64,000 nt of DNA from Sanguinoderma infundibulare (GCA_032821775.1 JAVLRN010000001.1:1612001-1676000); one strand, 5' to 3'; shown: positions 40,894 to 54,123, counted from the stretch's first letter. Numbers and translations are program-made. The notes: a model not told the origin generated them from the letters alone.

Positions 40894-43800
40894 TCAGTTC
40901 GTGACCGAACCCTTGAGCCTGAGGTCCCTGCTACTTGCACCGATGGAGATGCCGGTGTCCCCGGTCGGAATCTGCCAGCTCTGGGACACCACGTCCCAGA
41001 TGGAGAAGTCGAGGCGAGACAGCGTCATGGTCACCGTGGTGGACTGACCGGGTGCAAGGAAGACGCTGTCGAAGCCCTTTAAGTTGAATGGTGCACTCTT
41101 GGCGGATGCAGGCGGGGACATGTAGAGCTGGGGGATCTAGAGAGAAGAGGATGTATAAGAACAGAAGGACCCTTGGGACGTCAGCGCGCAAATAAAACGT
41201 ACCTCCGTTCCCGCGACGGTCCCGTTGTTCGTAACGGTGAATGCGACGGTGACGACAGGGTCATGCAGCCTAGACATGATTTATGAGCGCCACTCGCTGG
41301 CGATAGGTACTCAACGTACCATGGATCCAGAGCAGCTCCGGGGCCATTGGCTTGGCGAGTCCCACCGGCTGTCGACCCGTTGATCTTCAGGTCCGAGTAG
41401 TCAAACGTAGTATAGGAGAGGCCGAATCCGAACTCAAAGCGCGGTGTGATGTTGACCTGTGATTCCTCGTGTGAGGCCCTTTATGAAATATGACAGCCTT
41501 GAAGCAACTTACTTGATCGAAGTGACGGTAGTCGATAAAAAGACCCTCATTGTAAGGGATGGGGACGATTCCGGACCCGCTATAGAGGACCTGAGCAGCA
41601 TAATCGGTGATGGCCTTGCCAATGGTGTAAGGAAGCCGTCCGCTACAGTTCGCAGTTGAGATTAAATGCAAACATTCTGAGACTCTTTCTGCTGACCTTG
41701 GGTTGTACGCGCCATAGAGCACGTCTACTACTGAATTTCCGGCCTCTTGGCCCGGAAGACCGCTCCATACCAAACCGGTCACTGATCGGAGGACGAATTA
41801 GAGAAACGTCTCTGATGTTTGGGTGACGGCTAAACAAAACATACCGTTGGGATGATCGATCCACTGTTCCACTAGGATCGGGCCGACGGTGTTGACCACA
41901 ACAATGGTGTTCTTGTTTACGCTCGCAACTTGTTCGACGAGCGCATCCTGGATGACGGAGTCAGGGAGTACAAACAATATACATTCTGACGTGAGACATA
42001 CCCCGCTGTGCCAAGCGTTGAGGTCGTTGCGGTCACCTGCATTGCCCTCAACCGTGAGGTAGCCCTCACTGTAGTAACGTCAGCCTTGGATCTTAGTGAT
42101 TCCACGCAACGAAACCACCTACCCACTGTCCGCGGTGATGAAGACAAAGGCCACATCCTTCCCCGAAGCTGCTTGTGCCGCGGCATTCAGGTCGGTGTCA
42201 CTCAAAGAAGATGTTACGGTCGTTCCATCGGTCTTGGCGCGTGCAGTGATAGCATCGACGGGCTGACAAAAATGGGGGAGGCATAAGGCGATATTCGCGC
42301 GCACGGTATCTATCACTTACCGAAATGAGGTATGGGAAGTCGTCGGTTCTGATGACACGATATAACAGATCTAGCTCCTCACAACCGACTAAACACGTAC
42401 CCGCTGCCCCAGCCCAGCGCAAGGACACCATCGTCGCCTGAACGATCAGAGTACCTGGAAGTGGCCATTAGAATATGTCTCACGATTCTATAAGATATTA
42501 AATATACCCGTTTGGTCCCTTGGAAGAGTTGCCTGCGCCGTTGCCTACGACGGCAATGGTTTTGGGTGAAACGAGCGGCAGTGCGTTGTTGGTGTTCTTC
42601 AGTAGCACGGTAGATGCAGCGCCAATAGTACGGATAAGGCTGTCAATGGTTGTCAGTATGTGTTAATAAAAGTGGAAAGTAATCACCTACTCCTTGTGGT
42701 CTCCTTGCACGTTGATATGTTGGCCTTCACCGGTATTCCAAGAGTTGAAGTTAACATCCGGGTACCCAGAATCCTGTCCCAGGAGGTACCTGACGAAATT
42801 GGAACATCAAATAGCTGATCAACAGACGGAGAAATTGCAGCTCACCAGGCGGCCAAGATACGCGTAGCCAGATCCTTAGGCGCAGAGTCAGCATTACACC
42901 AAACGTCTCTGTCTAACGGCTGCAATCATACATCGATGCGCTCTTGTGAAACTGTTCCGTTCTGGACAGCATTAACAAGGTTTTGGCCAAAGTACCTGAC
43001 ATCACCATCAGACCACGTCATGGGCAGCATGAAGATGCGTTACGTCTGTCCTGAGCCGAGGGCAGTGTCCCCGGGCATCGTCATCTTTGAAAATCCATCA
43101 GGATCTGAACGGACTCATGACATTGTGTCCAGGGCTCACATCGAGACCGGCATTGACAGCAGTAGCACCGGAGTGGGTGGCCCACCAGTCCGACGTCACA
43201 TCTAGAGGTATCATAGGGTATCATCAGAATCTGGACACGACTTCAAGGAGTTAAGATATACTTACATCCTTGGAAACCAAACTCTCCCTTCAGGATGCCG
43301 TTCAACGTCTTGTCGTTCTCACACGAGAACGAGCCATTGACTAATGGCTTATTTAAACTGGAAGGTCAGGGATGTAAGGGACAAGAACATACTCTGATCT
43401 AGGAAAACCCTGGTATTAGCAACGGCGATCGTGATAGTTTATAAGGTGGACTCACTGTAGCTGCACATCACAGATGCAACATTGGCTTGCACACTGCGCA
43501 AGAACTGCCAGAGTGTCAACAGAAACGAAGACATCTGACGTAGCAAGGCCATGAAGGCCACGATCGTACCGGATAACTGTAGAGCTCGTGTTCCTGCATA
43601 GACATAAATGAGTAGTTTCCTCCGGATGCCAGTCTGGCGACGCACAGTCCTGTCATCGACGTTTGATGAGCTGCTATCGCGGAAATGCTCCTGCTCGCTG
43701 GAAAGAGGTCATTCAACGCTTGGTCCTAGAGAGAGCGAGACGTGTTCACTTGTTGATGTAGTGCTTCGCGCACGCCTGAACTCCCTGACTTTGAATCCCG

Positions 43801-44926
43801 GTAATGGTTTCGAAGGCGACCTCTCCCGACAAGTATGGATCACCACCTCCCCTATTGTATGTTAGTCTTCGCTATCTTGCGAGCAGAATGATAACTCACC
43901 CTTCCCAGTTACGACCAGCCGCAGGAGCGCGCATCAAGTTCCTATAGGCACGTTAGATACGACTCGGAAGCTCTAGTTCGAAGGCACATAGATGACCGAC
44001 ATCATAGGCCCGAGGGCTACGTGGACCCCCTTCGCTTTGAACTCTGCACCCATGGCAGCTCCGCGTTGCTGCATGAGGGTACGGTTGAAACTGCATAATC
44101 TCAGTAAAAGAGCGCACGAATTTTCTTGTGGTTCATGAGACTCACGTAGCCGCAACATTGATCTCACTATAACGAACAGATAGGTGAGAGTAGAAGCGAC
44201 GAACCGGGGCAGAGGGATCTTACGGTGGGAAAGTAGAGACCAGGTCGGCATAGCGCACGCCAACAGGACTGTCTACAAACAGTTTTATCGGGTTGACACC
44301 CTGAGGGTAAAGAGAAACGTTGGATAGCGTACCTTGGAGACAGAGCCCGCCGAAACCTGGTACAGACGAGATCGCAGGCGTGTTGCCGACGCAAGCACCC
44401 TTTTGCCACTGGACGCCGGTACCGAGGTTGACTTTGTCGGTAACAGTCAGGTTCGCAACTGCCGCTTTCGCCTGTCCAAACGTCAGCTCTTCTTTCAGAG
44501 CGATTTTTAACGTATCATTACCTTTGTATATGCGGCTGCCCACTCTGGAGAGATATTCGCCACGCTAGTCTGAGCAGGTGGTGGAGTGGAAACTGTCGTT
44601 GACGGCGACGTAGTAGTCGTAGACGGGGCTGTTGAGGACGCAGACGATGCTCCCGGGAGACACTGCGAGTAATCTATACAATATAGCAATCAATGAATGC
44701 AATCAAGATCCAAGCGGTAATGGTCATACAATCGTTGAGTTCTGTGCAGACAGCGCCAGAAACGCATGTAGTTGCCCCGGTCCTACGCGAACATTATGAG
44801 ACGAGTGCAACACATATAACAATGGAAAACTTACCATCCGATGCCCCCGCACTGCTGGTAAAGCCCTGACTGGCAGATTACGGAACTCGCCAATAGGAGC
44901 AGCGTTACAATGGACCGGAAAGCCAT
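40894..44926 (-). CDS. Secreted beta-glucosidase: CBM1 plus glycoside hydrolase family 3
   Basis: I resolve about 30 exons, the first being 44835..44926, 44730..44782, 44522..44673, 44333..44471, 44224..44272, 44146..44166, 44001..44090 and 43900..43941. The protein starts with a signal peptide ([19 protein letters not shown]), then a CBM1 cellulose-binding module ([15 protein letters not shown], ending YYSQC) and a Ser/Thr/Pro linker. The GH3 domain shows [65 protein letters not shown] and the nucleophile Asp in [13 protein letters not shown]. The GH3-C domain ([13 protein letters not shown]) and fibronectin III-like tail ([14 protein letters not shown]) follow. The enzyme hydrolyses cellobiose and short cello-oligosaccharides outside the cell. 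Exon 13 is a 6-nt microexon at 43393..43398. Confidence 0.93.
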
Positions 44927-45371
44927 GTGTTCCACGCAATCGCGTAGCGACTAGCGACCCCCCATACCTACGAATCCAAACCTTTATACTGGGCACTACG
45001 CTCACGAGGGCATACCTCCTCAGCGAAACAAAACGGTCGCTGGCCAATGATGTCGCCACAGTGAAACCGGAAAAGGCGCGGATAATCGGCGGACGACCAC
45101 CAGACGACCACCACGGCGGCCTAAGCGCCGACGCAAGGGCACCCGTTCAATTGTCGGCGTTGGCGGGGGGTCACGACTGGCCACAGAACGCAACATTTCA
45201 GTTTCTGTGCGCGTGTCGGAGTCACAAGTGCCACCGAGCAAGAAGGGACGTTGTGTTTCTGGAAAGAGGTGCCCCGCCAGACGACCTTCACACGCGCTGA
45301 GCCGCGTACCTTACGGAAGGTGAAGCACTGTCATTATAAAGTGAGTACGACGGTCGTGTAAGATAACAATA
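44927..45371. other. Intergenic
   Basis: Upstream region of the beta-glucosidase gene and 3' flank of the oxysterol-binding protein gene. CCCCAT and GTGGTC/GACCAC stretches occur, but no carbon-catabolite (SYGGRG) cluster could be assigned with confidence by eye. Confidence 0.35.
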
Positions 45372-48015
45372 TCACCAGAGCGGCCCAATGCCCGTCCAAC
45401 CCTTCTGCCTCTGCTCCCAGTAGCCTCCCGCATATATCCACTCTTCCCCGACCTGCTTGAACCACCTCGGCGACCGCTCATTTCCGTCATTACGCCGTTG
45501 TCGTTGAAGGTCCTCGACCCGCTGCTTCTCATGCTCCGCGGTGTCGAGATCGCCTTCTTCGAGCGCTCGCACATCCGGGCGGTAACGCGAATCCGTCGGG
45601 GGTAAGTGACCCTTGAGGTCAGCCGTGAGCTCGTTCAGCGTGATGCCGAAGTGAGTGAAACCGTAGTATTCTGCCACATTCTTTGGAAAGGCGTTGATAC
45701 GCCAGAGCACGTGGAGGTACGACGAGTCCACCTTGCGCGCCATTTGCTCGTCCCATTTGCCCTCCAGACTTGCGACGATATTCCCAGAGGACGAGGTGAT
45801 TGTGCCGGCAACGACGTTCGCGGGGCCCCAATAACCGCCTTCTTTGAACTCGAGCGTGCACGACTCGCCGCTCATCGTGTTCTTAATAGTCATCTTGCCG
45901 CAGTGCTCCAGGTACTTGGTGCCCATCATGAGGTTCCGAACGAATGACGACGGTCGGTTCCTGGAACGCATGAGAATCTCGGTGTCTTGTGACGACTAAA
46001 GGAATTTAAGCGCACCATTCGTAATGCTCTTGGCCAAGTTTGAGATGGATGGTCCCTTGGGGTATTATTTCCATGCTCTTCCCTACGAAGAACGTCGGTC
46101 TATCTCCGGGACATTGATACGGAAAGCCTTACCCCAAAACTTCGTCTTCCCGGTAGAGGTAGCATAGAGTTCCCATCCATCTCCCTCCGCGTGCCATGCC
46201 AGGATAACGGGGTTATGGCAGACTTTCTCCGCGATGAAGCGCATCCGAGGATCCTCGAACGTTTCTGCGAGCATAGGATTGCTAGCGAGCCGATGTGTGA
46301 GAGAAGAAGCGTGTTGCGGAAATATGTTGAAGGACTTACAAGCCCTTCCGACCCGTGCGATGCCTGGTGTGCGCATATGTAGAGACAGCAAAAGCGGCGA
46401 CGTAGCACATCCGCTCAACGGAGTCAGTCGCTTGCACAGCTTGAGGAAGTAAATCGAAATACTCGAGCTCTTCAGCGACCTTTTGCAGCATCGTGAGTGG
46501 CTCGTTGAAAGTAACGGGTAACGCCACTTTTGACAGATCCTGCGTCGTTCGTTAGACTACTGGAATGAATTAAATCGTCGGGTAAACATGCCTTCCCAAC
46601 GTTCTTCTTCAAGACGGCAAATAGACTCCCTTCGTCTCCTACCGGCCCTGACGGCAAAGCTGTCCTACGTTGAACAACCGCAGCCGGAGGTTCTTCCGCA
46701 ACGAGCTTCAGAGCCTCTTCCTCGCTCTCCGAGTCTGTCTCCATGCCCATGCTGGAACCCGCATCCGTCACGTCTGTGATGTCCGTATGCTCCGTCATCC
46801 GTGAGTCTGTGGACAGGAGGTTGTCCCGAGGCTCCTCTGACGGACCTACGTCCAACAGATACTCCTCAGGCCCGTCGTACTCCGGCGCATCAAACCACAC
46901 ACTGCCATCCCCGCTGTGAGCGCTGAACAAGGACTGGCGGTTCTTCGTTGACGGAGTGTGGATTTCATCATCCTCTTCTGTCGTAGGAGGCAATGTGGAA
47001 CTGGCGAGGTTTGAAAAACTAGTGGTATCAATGGTGGTCGGGTATGCTTGGAAAGTCTTGGTAAGGGCCAAATGCTGGTTCTTCAACTGACTAACTGCAG
47101 TCGATATACGATTGCGTAGCTCGGCTTGGGGAGGGGAGGGCGAAATGGGTTCCGGAATGCTTAACGTCGACGAATCATGGTGGTGTCCTGGTCCACAATT
47201 GGTGGGCGAGATCGCGAATCTGAAGATTGCACGCACCTTTCTTGAATAACCCAAGCACACCATGATCCTTCACATTTTCTGACTTTGGCCGCATACCGGT
47301 ACTCCGCCTTCGTCTAGTTTCGTCTTCCAGGTAGGTCGAAATTGCGCTGTCGAGCTCGGCGATGGTCTGAAAAGATCCGCCAGGTCAGGCCTTGCCTACA
47401 GCCGCGTCGTGAAGACGCACGTTGCCGATCTCGTCTATCAGGACGTTCGCGCGGTTGTATTGGATGCCCCCACGGGTAGCCGAACGGGCAAGGGACGACC
47501 GCCGAGACTTGGGTATTTCCTGCGCGAGGAGTCTACTGCGCCGAGTGTAAGCTCGGCGTGCCCGTGCGCACGGCCATTCGGTCTCACCGGAATGCGCCCA
47601 TCCATGTATCAAAGTCCTGCATGCTCAGGCACTTGATGTGAAAAGTGCCAGTGTTGGAATCGACATGAATGTCCTTCCTGCCCGGGGCGGTTGAGATGGC
47701 GGCCTGGGTGAGCATCACCTGGTCCCGGGGAGGCTGGCCAGGTTCAAACGAATACGAGAGTAGACCATTGTTATGCAGAGTGAAGTATCGCCGTGCGAAG
47801 CCTTGGAGAGGGGTTAAGGTGGGACGTGGACGCAGCTACGTCCTAAACACACCTTGCATCATCTTCCGCCTCTTCTTAAGGACCCATCCTTCGCAGATTA
47901 CTCCGCCCAACGCGTCCTGTGGTGAAATGGGTCTGCCCGGGGACGTGGTGAGGAGTGAGGCATTAACGAGTCGCGCTGCGCTGTGGTGTCTCTGTTGTGG
48001 GTGGACGTGTGACAT
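45372..48015 (-). CDS. Oxysterol-binding protein-related protein with PH domain
   Basis: Start ATG 48015 (another in-frame ATG at 48027). Exon 1 (47853..48015) begins the PH domain (CEGWVLKKRRKMMQG), and exon 2 (47588..47801) completes it (FARRYFTLHNNGLLSY, then MQDFDTWMGAFR). A Ser/Asp/Glu-rich linker follows (STLSIPEPISPSPP). The ORD begins DLSKVALPVTFNEPLTMLQK and continues CYVAAFAVSTYAHT, then FWGKSMEIIPQGTIHLKL, RPSSFVRNLMMGTKYLEH, KEGGYWG and LPPTDSRYRPDVRALEEG. The usual EQVSHHPP fingerprint reads EKVCHNPV. ORPs move sterol or PI4P at membrane contacts, with the PH domain aiding targeting. The intron 46540..46591 is GC-AG type (AAG/GCATGT..CGCAG), and joining it restores NVGKDLSKVALPV. 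The exon following the PH domain is the least certain. Confidence 0.85.
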
Positions 48016-48509
48016 GATGTTCAGCAAGTAAGGGTGAAATTAGGAGGGAATGTTGCCGGGAGCAGTTAGAAGTGTATATGGAGTCACGTAACGAGTGGTG
48101 GGTTCAACGGGTCTGCATGCTGTGATGGTTTGGAAGACGGTATGTCAGCGGAAGGAGGAGAATACGACGGATAGAGCCGTCTCAGGCTTGCGAGTGCGAG
48201 ACACCGCCGAGTCAGACGGAGCGCCCATTGATCATGACCTCACCCGCCTCGAAAGGGGTGGTACACGGAAGCAGACACCTCAGGGTATTCCAACACCGAT
48301 CCTGATTCACATGTAGCTGCGTATACGGATGTACAAAATGCACGAAAAGGAAACAGCGACGAACAGACGCAGTAAATTAATGTAAACCGTGGCCTTAAGT
48401 TGACAGACATGGCTCGTGAAGAAAGGGGTAACCGGCTGTCCTCAAATGACATCAACAAGCACTACAGAACGCGTCCGCGGAGGCAGAAGTAACTGTTACG
48501 AGCACGGAC
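48016..48509. other. Intergenic
   Basis: Region between the ORP start and the Ypt7 stop codon, both minus strand. No frame, RNA or repeat is recognised. Confidence 0.35.
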
Positions 48510-49468
<959 letters not shown>

Positions 49469-49749
49469 TGGTTAAGCGGAGTGGTGGTACAGGAGGAGAC
49501 TGGGCGGGGCGGTGGGGGTCAAGTTGTCGGTATGAGGACGTAACCGCGGTGGCCGTAGACGACTGTGACACGGGCGTCTCGGGACTCGGACCCCAGCCGG
49601 GTGATCTCAGATTCTGGGCGCTTGACACCCCAAGCCGATGGCCATTTTGGGCGGAACAAGGCCTCGCTCAGCTCCGTCTTTCGTCCTGCCCTTGCCACGA
49701 TCGTCCCAATCCCTGCCGCCCCCGGCTTGTTGCCTACCCTTCTCTCGTC
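49469..49749. promoter_or_regulatory. Shared divergent promoter of YPT7 and ATG16
   Basis: Only 281 bp separate the two start codons, so both transcripts must initiate from this segment. Pyrimidine-rich blocks lie close to the ATG16 start (TTTCGTCCTGCC). No TATA box is evident. Co-regulation is an inference from layout. Confidence 0.55.
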
Positions 49750-50788
49750 ATGGCCGAGCCATCCTGGCAGGAAACGCTGCGTCTGCGGCTAGTGGAGCGT
49801 AACGCGAGGGAGTCCGCCTATGCTCCCATCATCGAGCAATGTATGTACTTCCGATACGTCCCCCTCCCACCCTGTATCATGCAGGCATGCACGTTTACCT
49901 CTGCCAAAAGTCATATCTGAACAAAAATGTGAACGCTGAAAAGACCGCAGATTGGCGCAACAGACGAAGCTTCTGAAGGAGCGCAACGCGTCTCTCCTTC
50001 GCGCGATGGGCACCGCTCGTCCCAATCCGAGCAGCTCCACGGTGTTTGTTCCTGGTACCGGAGACGAGTGCGTTGCAAGCTTGGAATTGCTTTCCGGATG
50101 ATGTACTGATTACGCGCACGGGCAGGAACCCCGTACGCGCCGCGTATATCGCTTCTCTCGAATCACAAATATCGTCATTACGCGACGAGCTGGCAACGGT
50201 CTACAAGACTCAGGGCCAGAACGCTCAGCGACTACTGGCCATGAACGAAACACTCCGAGAAAAGGAGGAGCTGTCCCGGGTGGATGCAGAGAGCCTCCGG
50301 AAATCGAGAGATGAGATCTCCATTCTGCGCAAGAAGGTCGACCAGCACAACGAGCTGATGGCGGAGAAGGATCGTACCGCACAGGCAAGTCGAGTGATTC
50401 ATCCAGACTTCCATGAGACACGTACTCACAATCCCTACCTTAGATCCTTCATGACGAGATCAATACCCTTCAGCTTGAGCTGAGCCAGATCGAGGAGCGC
50501 AACCAGACACTCACCAAGGACAACGCGAAGCTCTTACAACGCTGGCTGGATGCGAAACAGGCCGAGGTAAACCGTATGAACGAGGCAAACGACTTCTACG
50601 AGGACATGCAGTCCCGCCGGCAGCAAGCGTTGCAAGCAGGCCAGTCTAGCGAGGATGGGGACTCCTCAGTACCAAATACGAACGGGTCGGGAAACGGGGA
50701 GGAGAAGAAGGAGATGGGAGCCACTCCGACGAGGGATGGGACGCCATCTCTGGCGGAGACGGACGTGAATCTGACGCCGAATGGCTGA
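49750..50788 (+). CDS. ATG16: Autophagy protein 16
   Basis: Four exons, 49750..49840, 49944..50067, 50126..50384 and 50444..50788, give 272 residues. The N-terminal WQETLRLRLVERNARE is the Atg5-binding helix type. A long coiled coil follows (PVRAAYIASLESQISSLRDE, then VDAESLRKSRDEISILRKK), ending in LQRWLDAKQAEVNRMNEAND, the block typical of fungal Atg16. No WD40 domain is present, as expected in fungi. Atg16 binds Atg12-Atg5 and directs Atg8 lipidation at the phagophore. The third intron (50385..50443) uses a GC donor with otherwise perfect consensus (CAG/GCAAGT). Acceptor 1 is GAAAAG, which gives IIEQYRRLAQQTKLL. The tail is acidic and disordered. Confidence 0.92.
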
Positions 50789-51342
50789 TGGTCGACGATT
50801 CTGAAGAGTGAGACGTGTGTATCCTATTCGCGTTCCTCCTTGCTATTCCCTTCGACCCCTCTCTTACCGTTCGTTTGGATACCCAGCACTCTAGATATCC
50901 TTGACACTCCCTACAATGGCTTCCGATGTAATATCCTAAGGTCCACGTTTCCTGCTAATTGCTCGTTTTGAACGGATGTACTGTTGCTGTGCGTTATACA
51001 CCTGCTTTTTCTAGCTCATAATTTGTATCCCAGCAGGCAACGTTGCCAAGTTACCTGGCAGTAGGGCCGCGAAGTTTGAGGCGGCGGCCCACCTTCACAT
51101 CTCGCCGAGCATGGTTATTCGGCGCACGGAAAAGGTAGGTAAGTCAGAAGCTGTCAAATATCGGCAGCCTCGAGTGAATAGATAACGAGGTAGCCCGCCA
51201 GAGACATCGCTCAACGTACTCAACTTCCCGTTCCGCCCTCAGGTCTATTACACTGTCTTTTCTCTTCTCTCGTTCCGTGTACAACCTCCTGGATTTGCGA
51301 CTCTCGTATTCAACTGACACTTACAAGTTATCCGCAAACACG
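50789..51342. other. Intergenic
   Basis: 3' flank of ATG16 and upstream region of a secreted-protein gene. It is pyrimidine-rich (CTCTTCTCTCGTTCC) just before 51290, likely leader. No gene is seen. Confidence 0.4.
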
Positions 51343-52225
51343 ATGCGTTCAACCCTCGCCTTCGTCATCGCCGCTCTGGCCTCGACTCTCGTGGGCGGCG
51401 CCCCCTTCCCCGCTCCTGGGACTTACAACTCGGAAATCTTCACCGAGTCGGACGCGGTTCTTCCTCCTGGAGAAATGTCTTCCCACCGGGTGCATCCTTT
51501 CATCGGAACCAAAGAAGTCCGAGAGCCAAGGCCTGACCATTCGCCGTCGCTGTACCAGCCCACGAAGTACGTTGAACATCGTCCCATTGTCCACATTTTC
51601 CCGCTGACCTTGCCAAGGATCGGCCCGAGACAAACGGAAGACGTGGACGCGCTCGCGGCTGACGACGAAGCTTCCGAAGTTGCCGACGATGCGGCTGGCG
51701 GTGCCATTGCGGAGTGCGTCCCCTACATTCCCGTTCCTTCTGCGCATCCCTTTCGCTCATGCCATGCTTCGTAATTAACAGTGGCGGCCAGCTCGTCAGG
51801 CGCGTGGGCGACCTCGATACTCTTGGAGGCAATGCGTACACGGGGAACAGCAGCTCCGTCGACGGCGGCTCCGTCTGGAACGTGGCGAACGAGGGCATGC
51901 CGACCTTCTTGAACCTCAACTCCAACAACGCAGCCGCCGGCGGAGAGTCCGAATCGGGCTGCGCCGTGGGCGGGCACGGCGACAGCCGAGGCGTCGGTGG
52001 GAACGCGCACAGTGGGTATTCCGCGTCGGCGATCGGAGGAAGCGTCTACAACTCGGGCGGAGTAATGAACATTGACTCCAGTGCGTGTCCCCCTTCGAGG
52101 TCGTTGCTGCTATGCTGACAGGGATTGATGTTGCAGACAATGCAGGCAAAGCGGGGCAATCTGTGGTAGGCTGCGCTTACGGGGGCAACGTGACCGACAC
52201 AAGCATCCCTATCACTGGCTCATGA
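51343..52225 (+). CDS. Small secreted protein, Gly/Asn/Ser-rich
   Basis: Three exons, 51343..51713, 51782..52080 and 52137..52225, give 252 residues. MRSTLAFVIAALASTLVGGA is a signal peptide with probable cleavage after GGA. The propeptide-like middle carries acidic stretches (TEDVDALAADDEASEVADD). After LVRRVGD, a possible dibasic processing site, the C-terminal half is Gly/Asn/Ser-rich (GGNAYTGNSSSVDGGSVWNV, GGHGDSRGVGGNAHSG, SAIGGSVYNSGGVMN) with two cysteines in similar contexts (SGCAVGG and VGCAYGG). The GGS-x-W/Y-N pattern occurs twice. I recognise no named domain. It may be a wall or effector-like protein. Confidence 0.72.
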
Positions 52226-52393
52226 ACATGAACACGACAATATCGAACTCGATAGCCTCTCAGCATCACGCCTTGTACATACTGCGCTGGTCTTGATATA
52301 TGCATGATATTGAGCAGCTCGTGCGGTTGCTCGCCCCAGATGTTCGATGGATGCAAGCACCTCTGCATCATCAGATACCACCGACAGAATCTC

Positions 52394-54123
52394 TCAAGTT
52401 CGCAAACGATATCGACGCTCGTTCGCACCGACCACTGAATTAGCGGAACATCCTCCATCTTGCGTATCGCAGAGGTCTGTATGCCGTTCGTGAGCGAGCA
52501 TTCTCCATGAATGAACACCAAATCCGCACTCTTTACCGTTAACCTCAACAATCGGCTCGCTATTCTCTCCCCTCCGTAGTCGCGTGACCCGTTTGCTCGC
52601 CTCACGGGGGCCTTCGACAACGATCAGAACCTCCTTCATCGGTAGAACAGCGTCAAAGACCCTCCGCGCAAAGTACAGAGTGTCGAAGTCTTCGAGCGAG
52701 CGCTCTACAGGCAGAAGGGGTGCTGGGGTGTTCGGCGGTGCCTTGCGTGTTTGGAATGGGCCGTCGGGATCGTTATTTAGGAAATGCCATCGCGGCGGAG
52801 GCCGTGGGGTGGGATCGAGGTCGTAGGAGGGTTGCATAACGACCTCGAAATATTCCAACGATAACCCAGAGAGCGAGGCTCGGAGATTGTCCTGTCGGAG
52901 AGACAGGAAGAGATGTCAGCTATTTGCTGGTGCTGAAACGGAGAAGACGTACCATTGAGACCTGCGTCCTTGCGAGGTATGTCCACTAAGATAGACAACC
53001 TGTACAAGTCGGAACAGCCGGGGGAGCGAAGAAAGGCGGGGATCTCCATGTCGGAGCGTCCAAAGAAATCCCCCTGAAGCTCCATAGTGAGCTCGACAGG
53101 CTTCGCCGTCTCCACCGCCTCTGTGAGGAAGATCAATTCCTCGCCTTGGACACTGCTCAGATGCAAACGGGGGACCCGGCAAGTCAATCCAAGGAGGTAC
53201 AAGTCTAGCACGTCTCCGTGGAACTCCTCGAGGTGCGTCCAACTTCCATTGTTGGTTTGGTCGATGATGTTCTTCTGGCGCGTTCGCGAAAATGAAGCTA
53301 GGTTGTCCGAATACGGTGCTGACATTTCGCAATGCATGGTGGAAAACGAGAGGTCTTTGAGGTTCGGAAAGGCACCGATGTACGGGCGTAAGAAGGGGGT
53401 ATGGTCCTTGAGAACGAGCCCGCGCATCTTCGGATACACTGCCGGTCGAGCAGGGCCTCGCACAGCGGCGTAGAAGTTGTTGTACTCAGTCGTCAGCTCC
53501 TCGAGTGTCGGTGCGAATGGAGCAAAGATGGACACGGGGTGGTAGCTGGTCGCTTCCTCGTCTCCCAGAGTGTCGTGGAAATCTTCTTCCCATCCGAACT
53601 CGCCGTCCATCGCCTGTCGAACCTCCGTCTCACCAAAGTGGACATCAAGTGTGACGAGTCTCGAGCACATCCTCCTCAACGTGTCGGACGCGAGTCTGGC
53701 TACAGAGCTGATGTTGAGGCGACGGAGTGACGACAGTTGGGCGACAGCGTCCGGGAGATCGGGGTGAGTGCCTAGCAGGTCTTCTGACCCGCTGAGTGTG
53801 AGGGACTCGAGGTGTGACATCCGCTTGAGGATACCAGCGAAATTCTGTCCGGCGTTCTCTGGCAGGGTACAGAGGAACAAGTTGAGTTTGTGCAGATAAC
53901 GGAACCGAGCATACTTCTGGGCAAGCATGAACAGGCAAAAGGAGAAGAGTTGCTCCTCCTCGTCCAATAAAACCAGGTTGGCGAGGAGGTACTTTGCTCC
54001 TCCATGGTAGAGTGATGAGCACGCCCGCATCATGCGAGAAGCGTCCTCCCTGTCACTGTACTCCATGATGTGAAGCAAAATGTCGTGGTTGAGGACTGGC
54101 TGACGTTGCACCAACCCCGACAT
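52394..54123 (-). CDS. F-box-like protein
   Basis: Two exons, 52953..54123 and 52394..52878, give 551 residues; the acceptor (CTCCGAG) was chosen because it alone keeps the frame used by the downstream exon. The start MSGLVQRQPVLNHDILLHIM opens directly into the F-box (LNHDILLHIMEYSDREDASR, then MRACSSLYHGGAKYL), which binds Skp1 in SCF ubiquitin ligases. The rest is Leu-rich with irregular repeats (LHKLNLFLCTLPENAG, SHLESLTLSGSEDLL, SSLRRLNISSVARLASDTL), consistent with a leucine-rich-repeat-type substrate receptor. Such genes are strongly expanded in Agaricomycetes. An in-frame ATG lies much further upstream (54852), but that stretch is unlike F-box proteins. The final 50 residues are uncertain. 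Confidence 0.77.
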
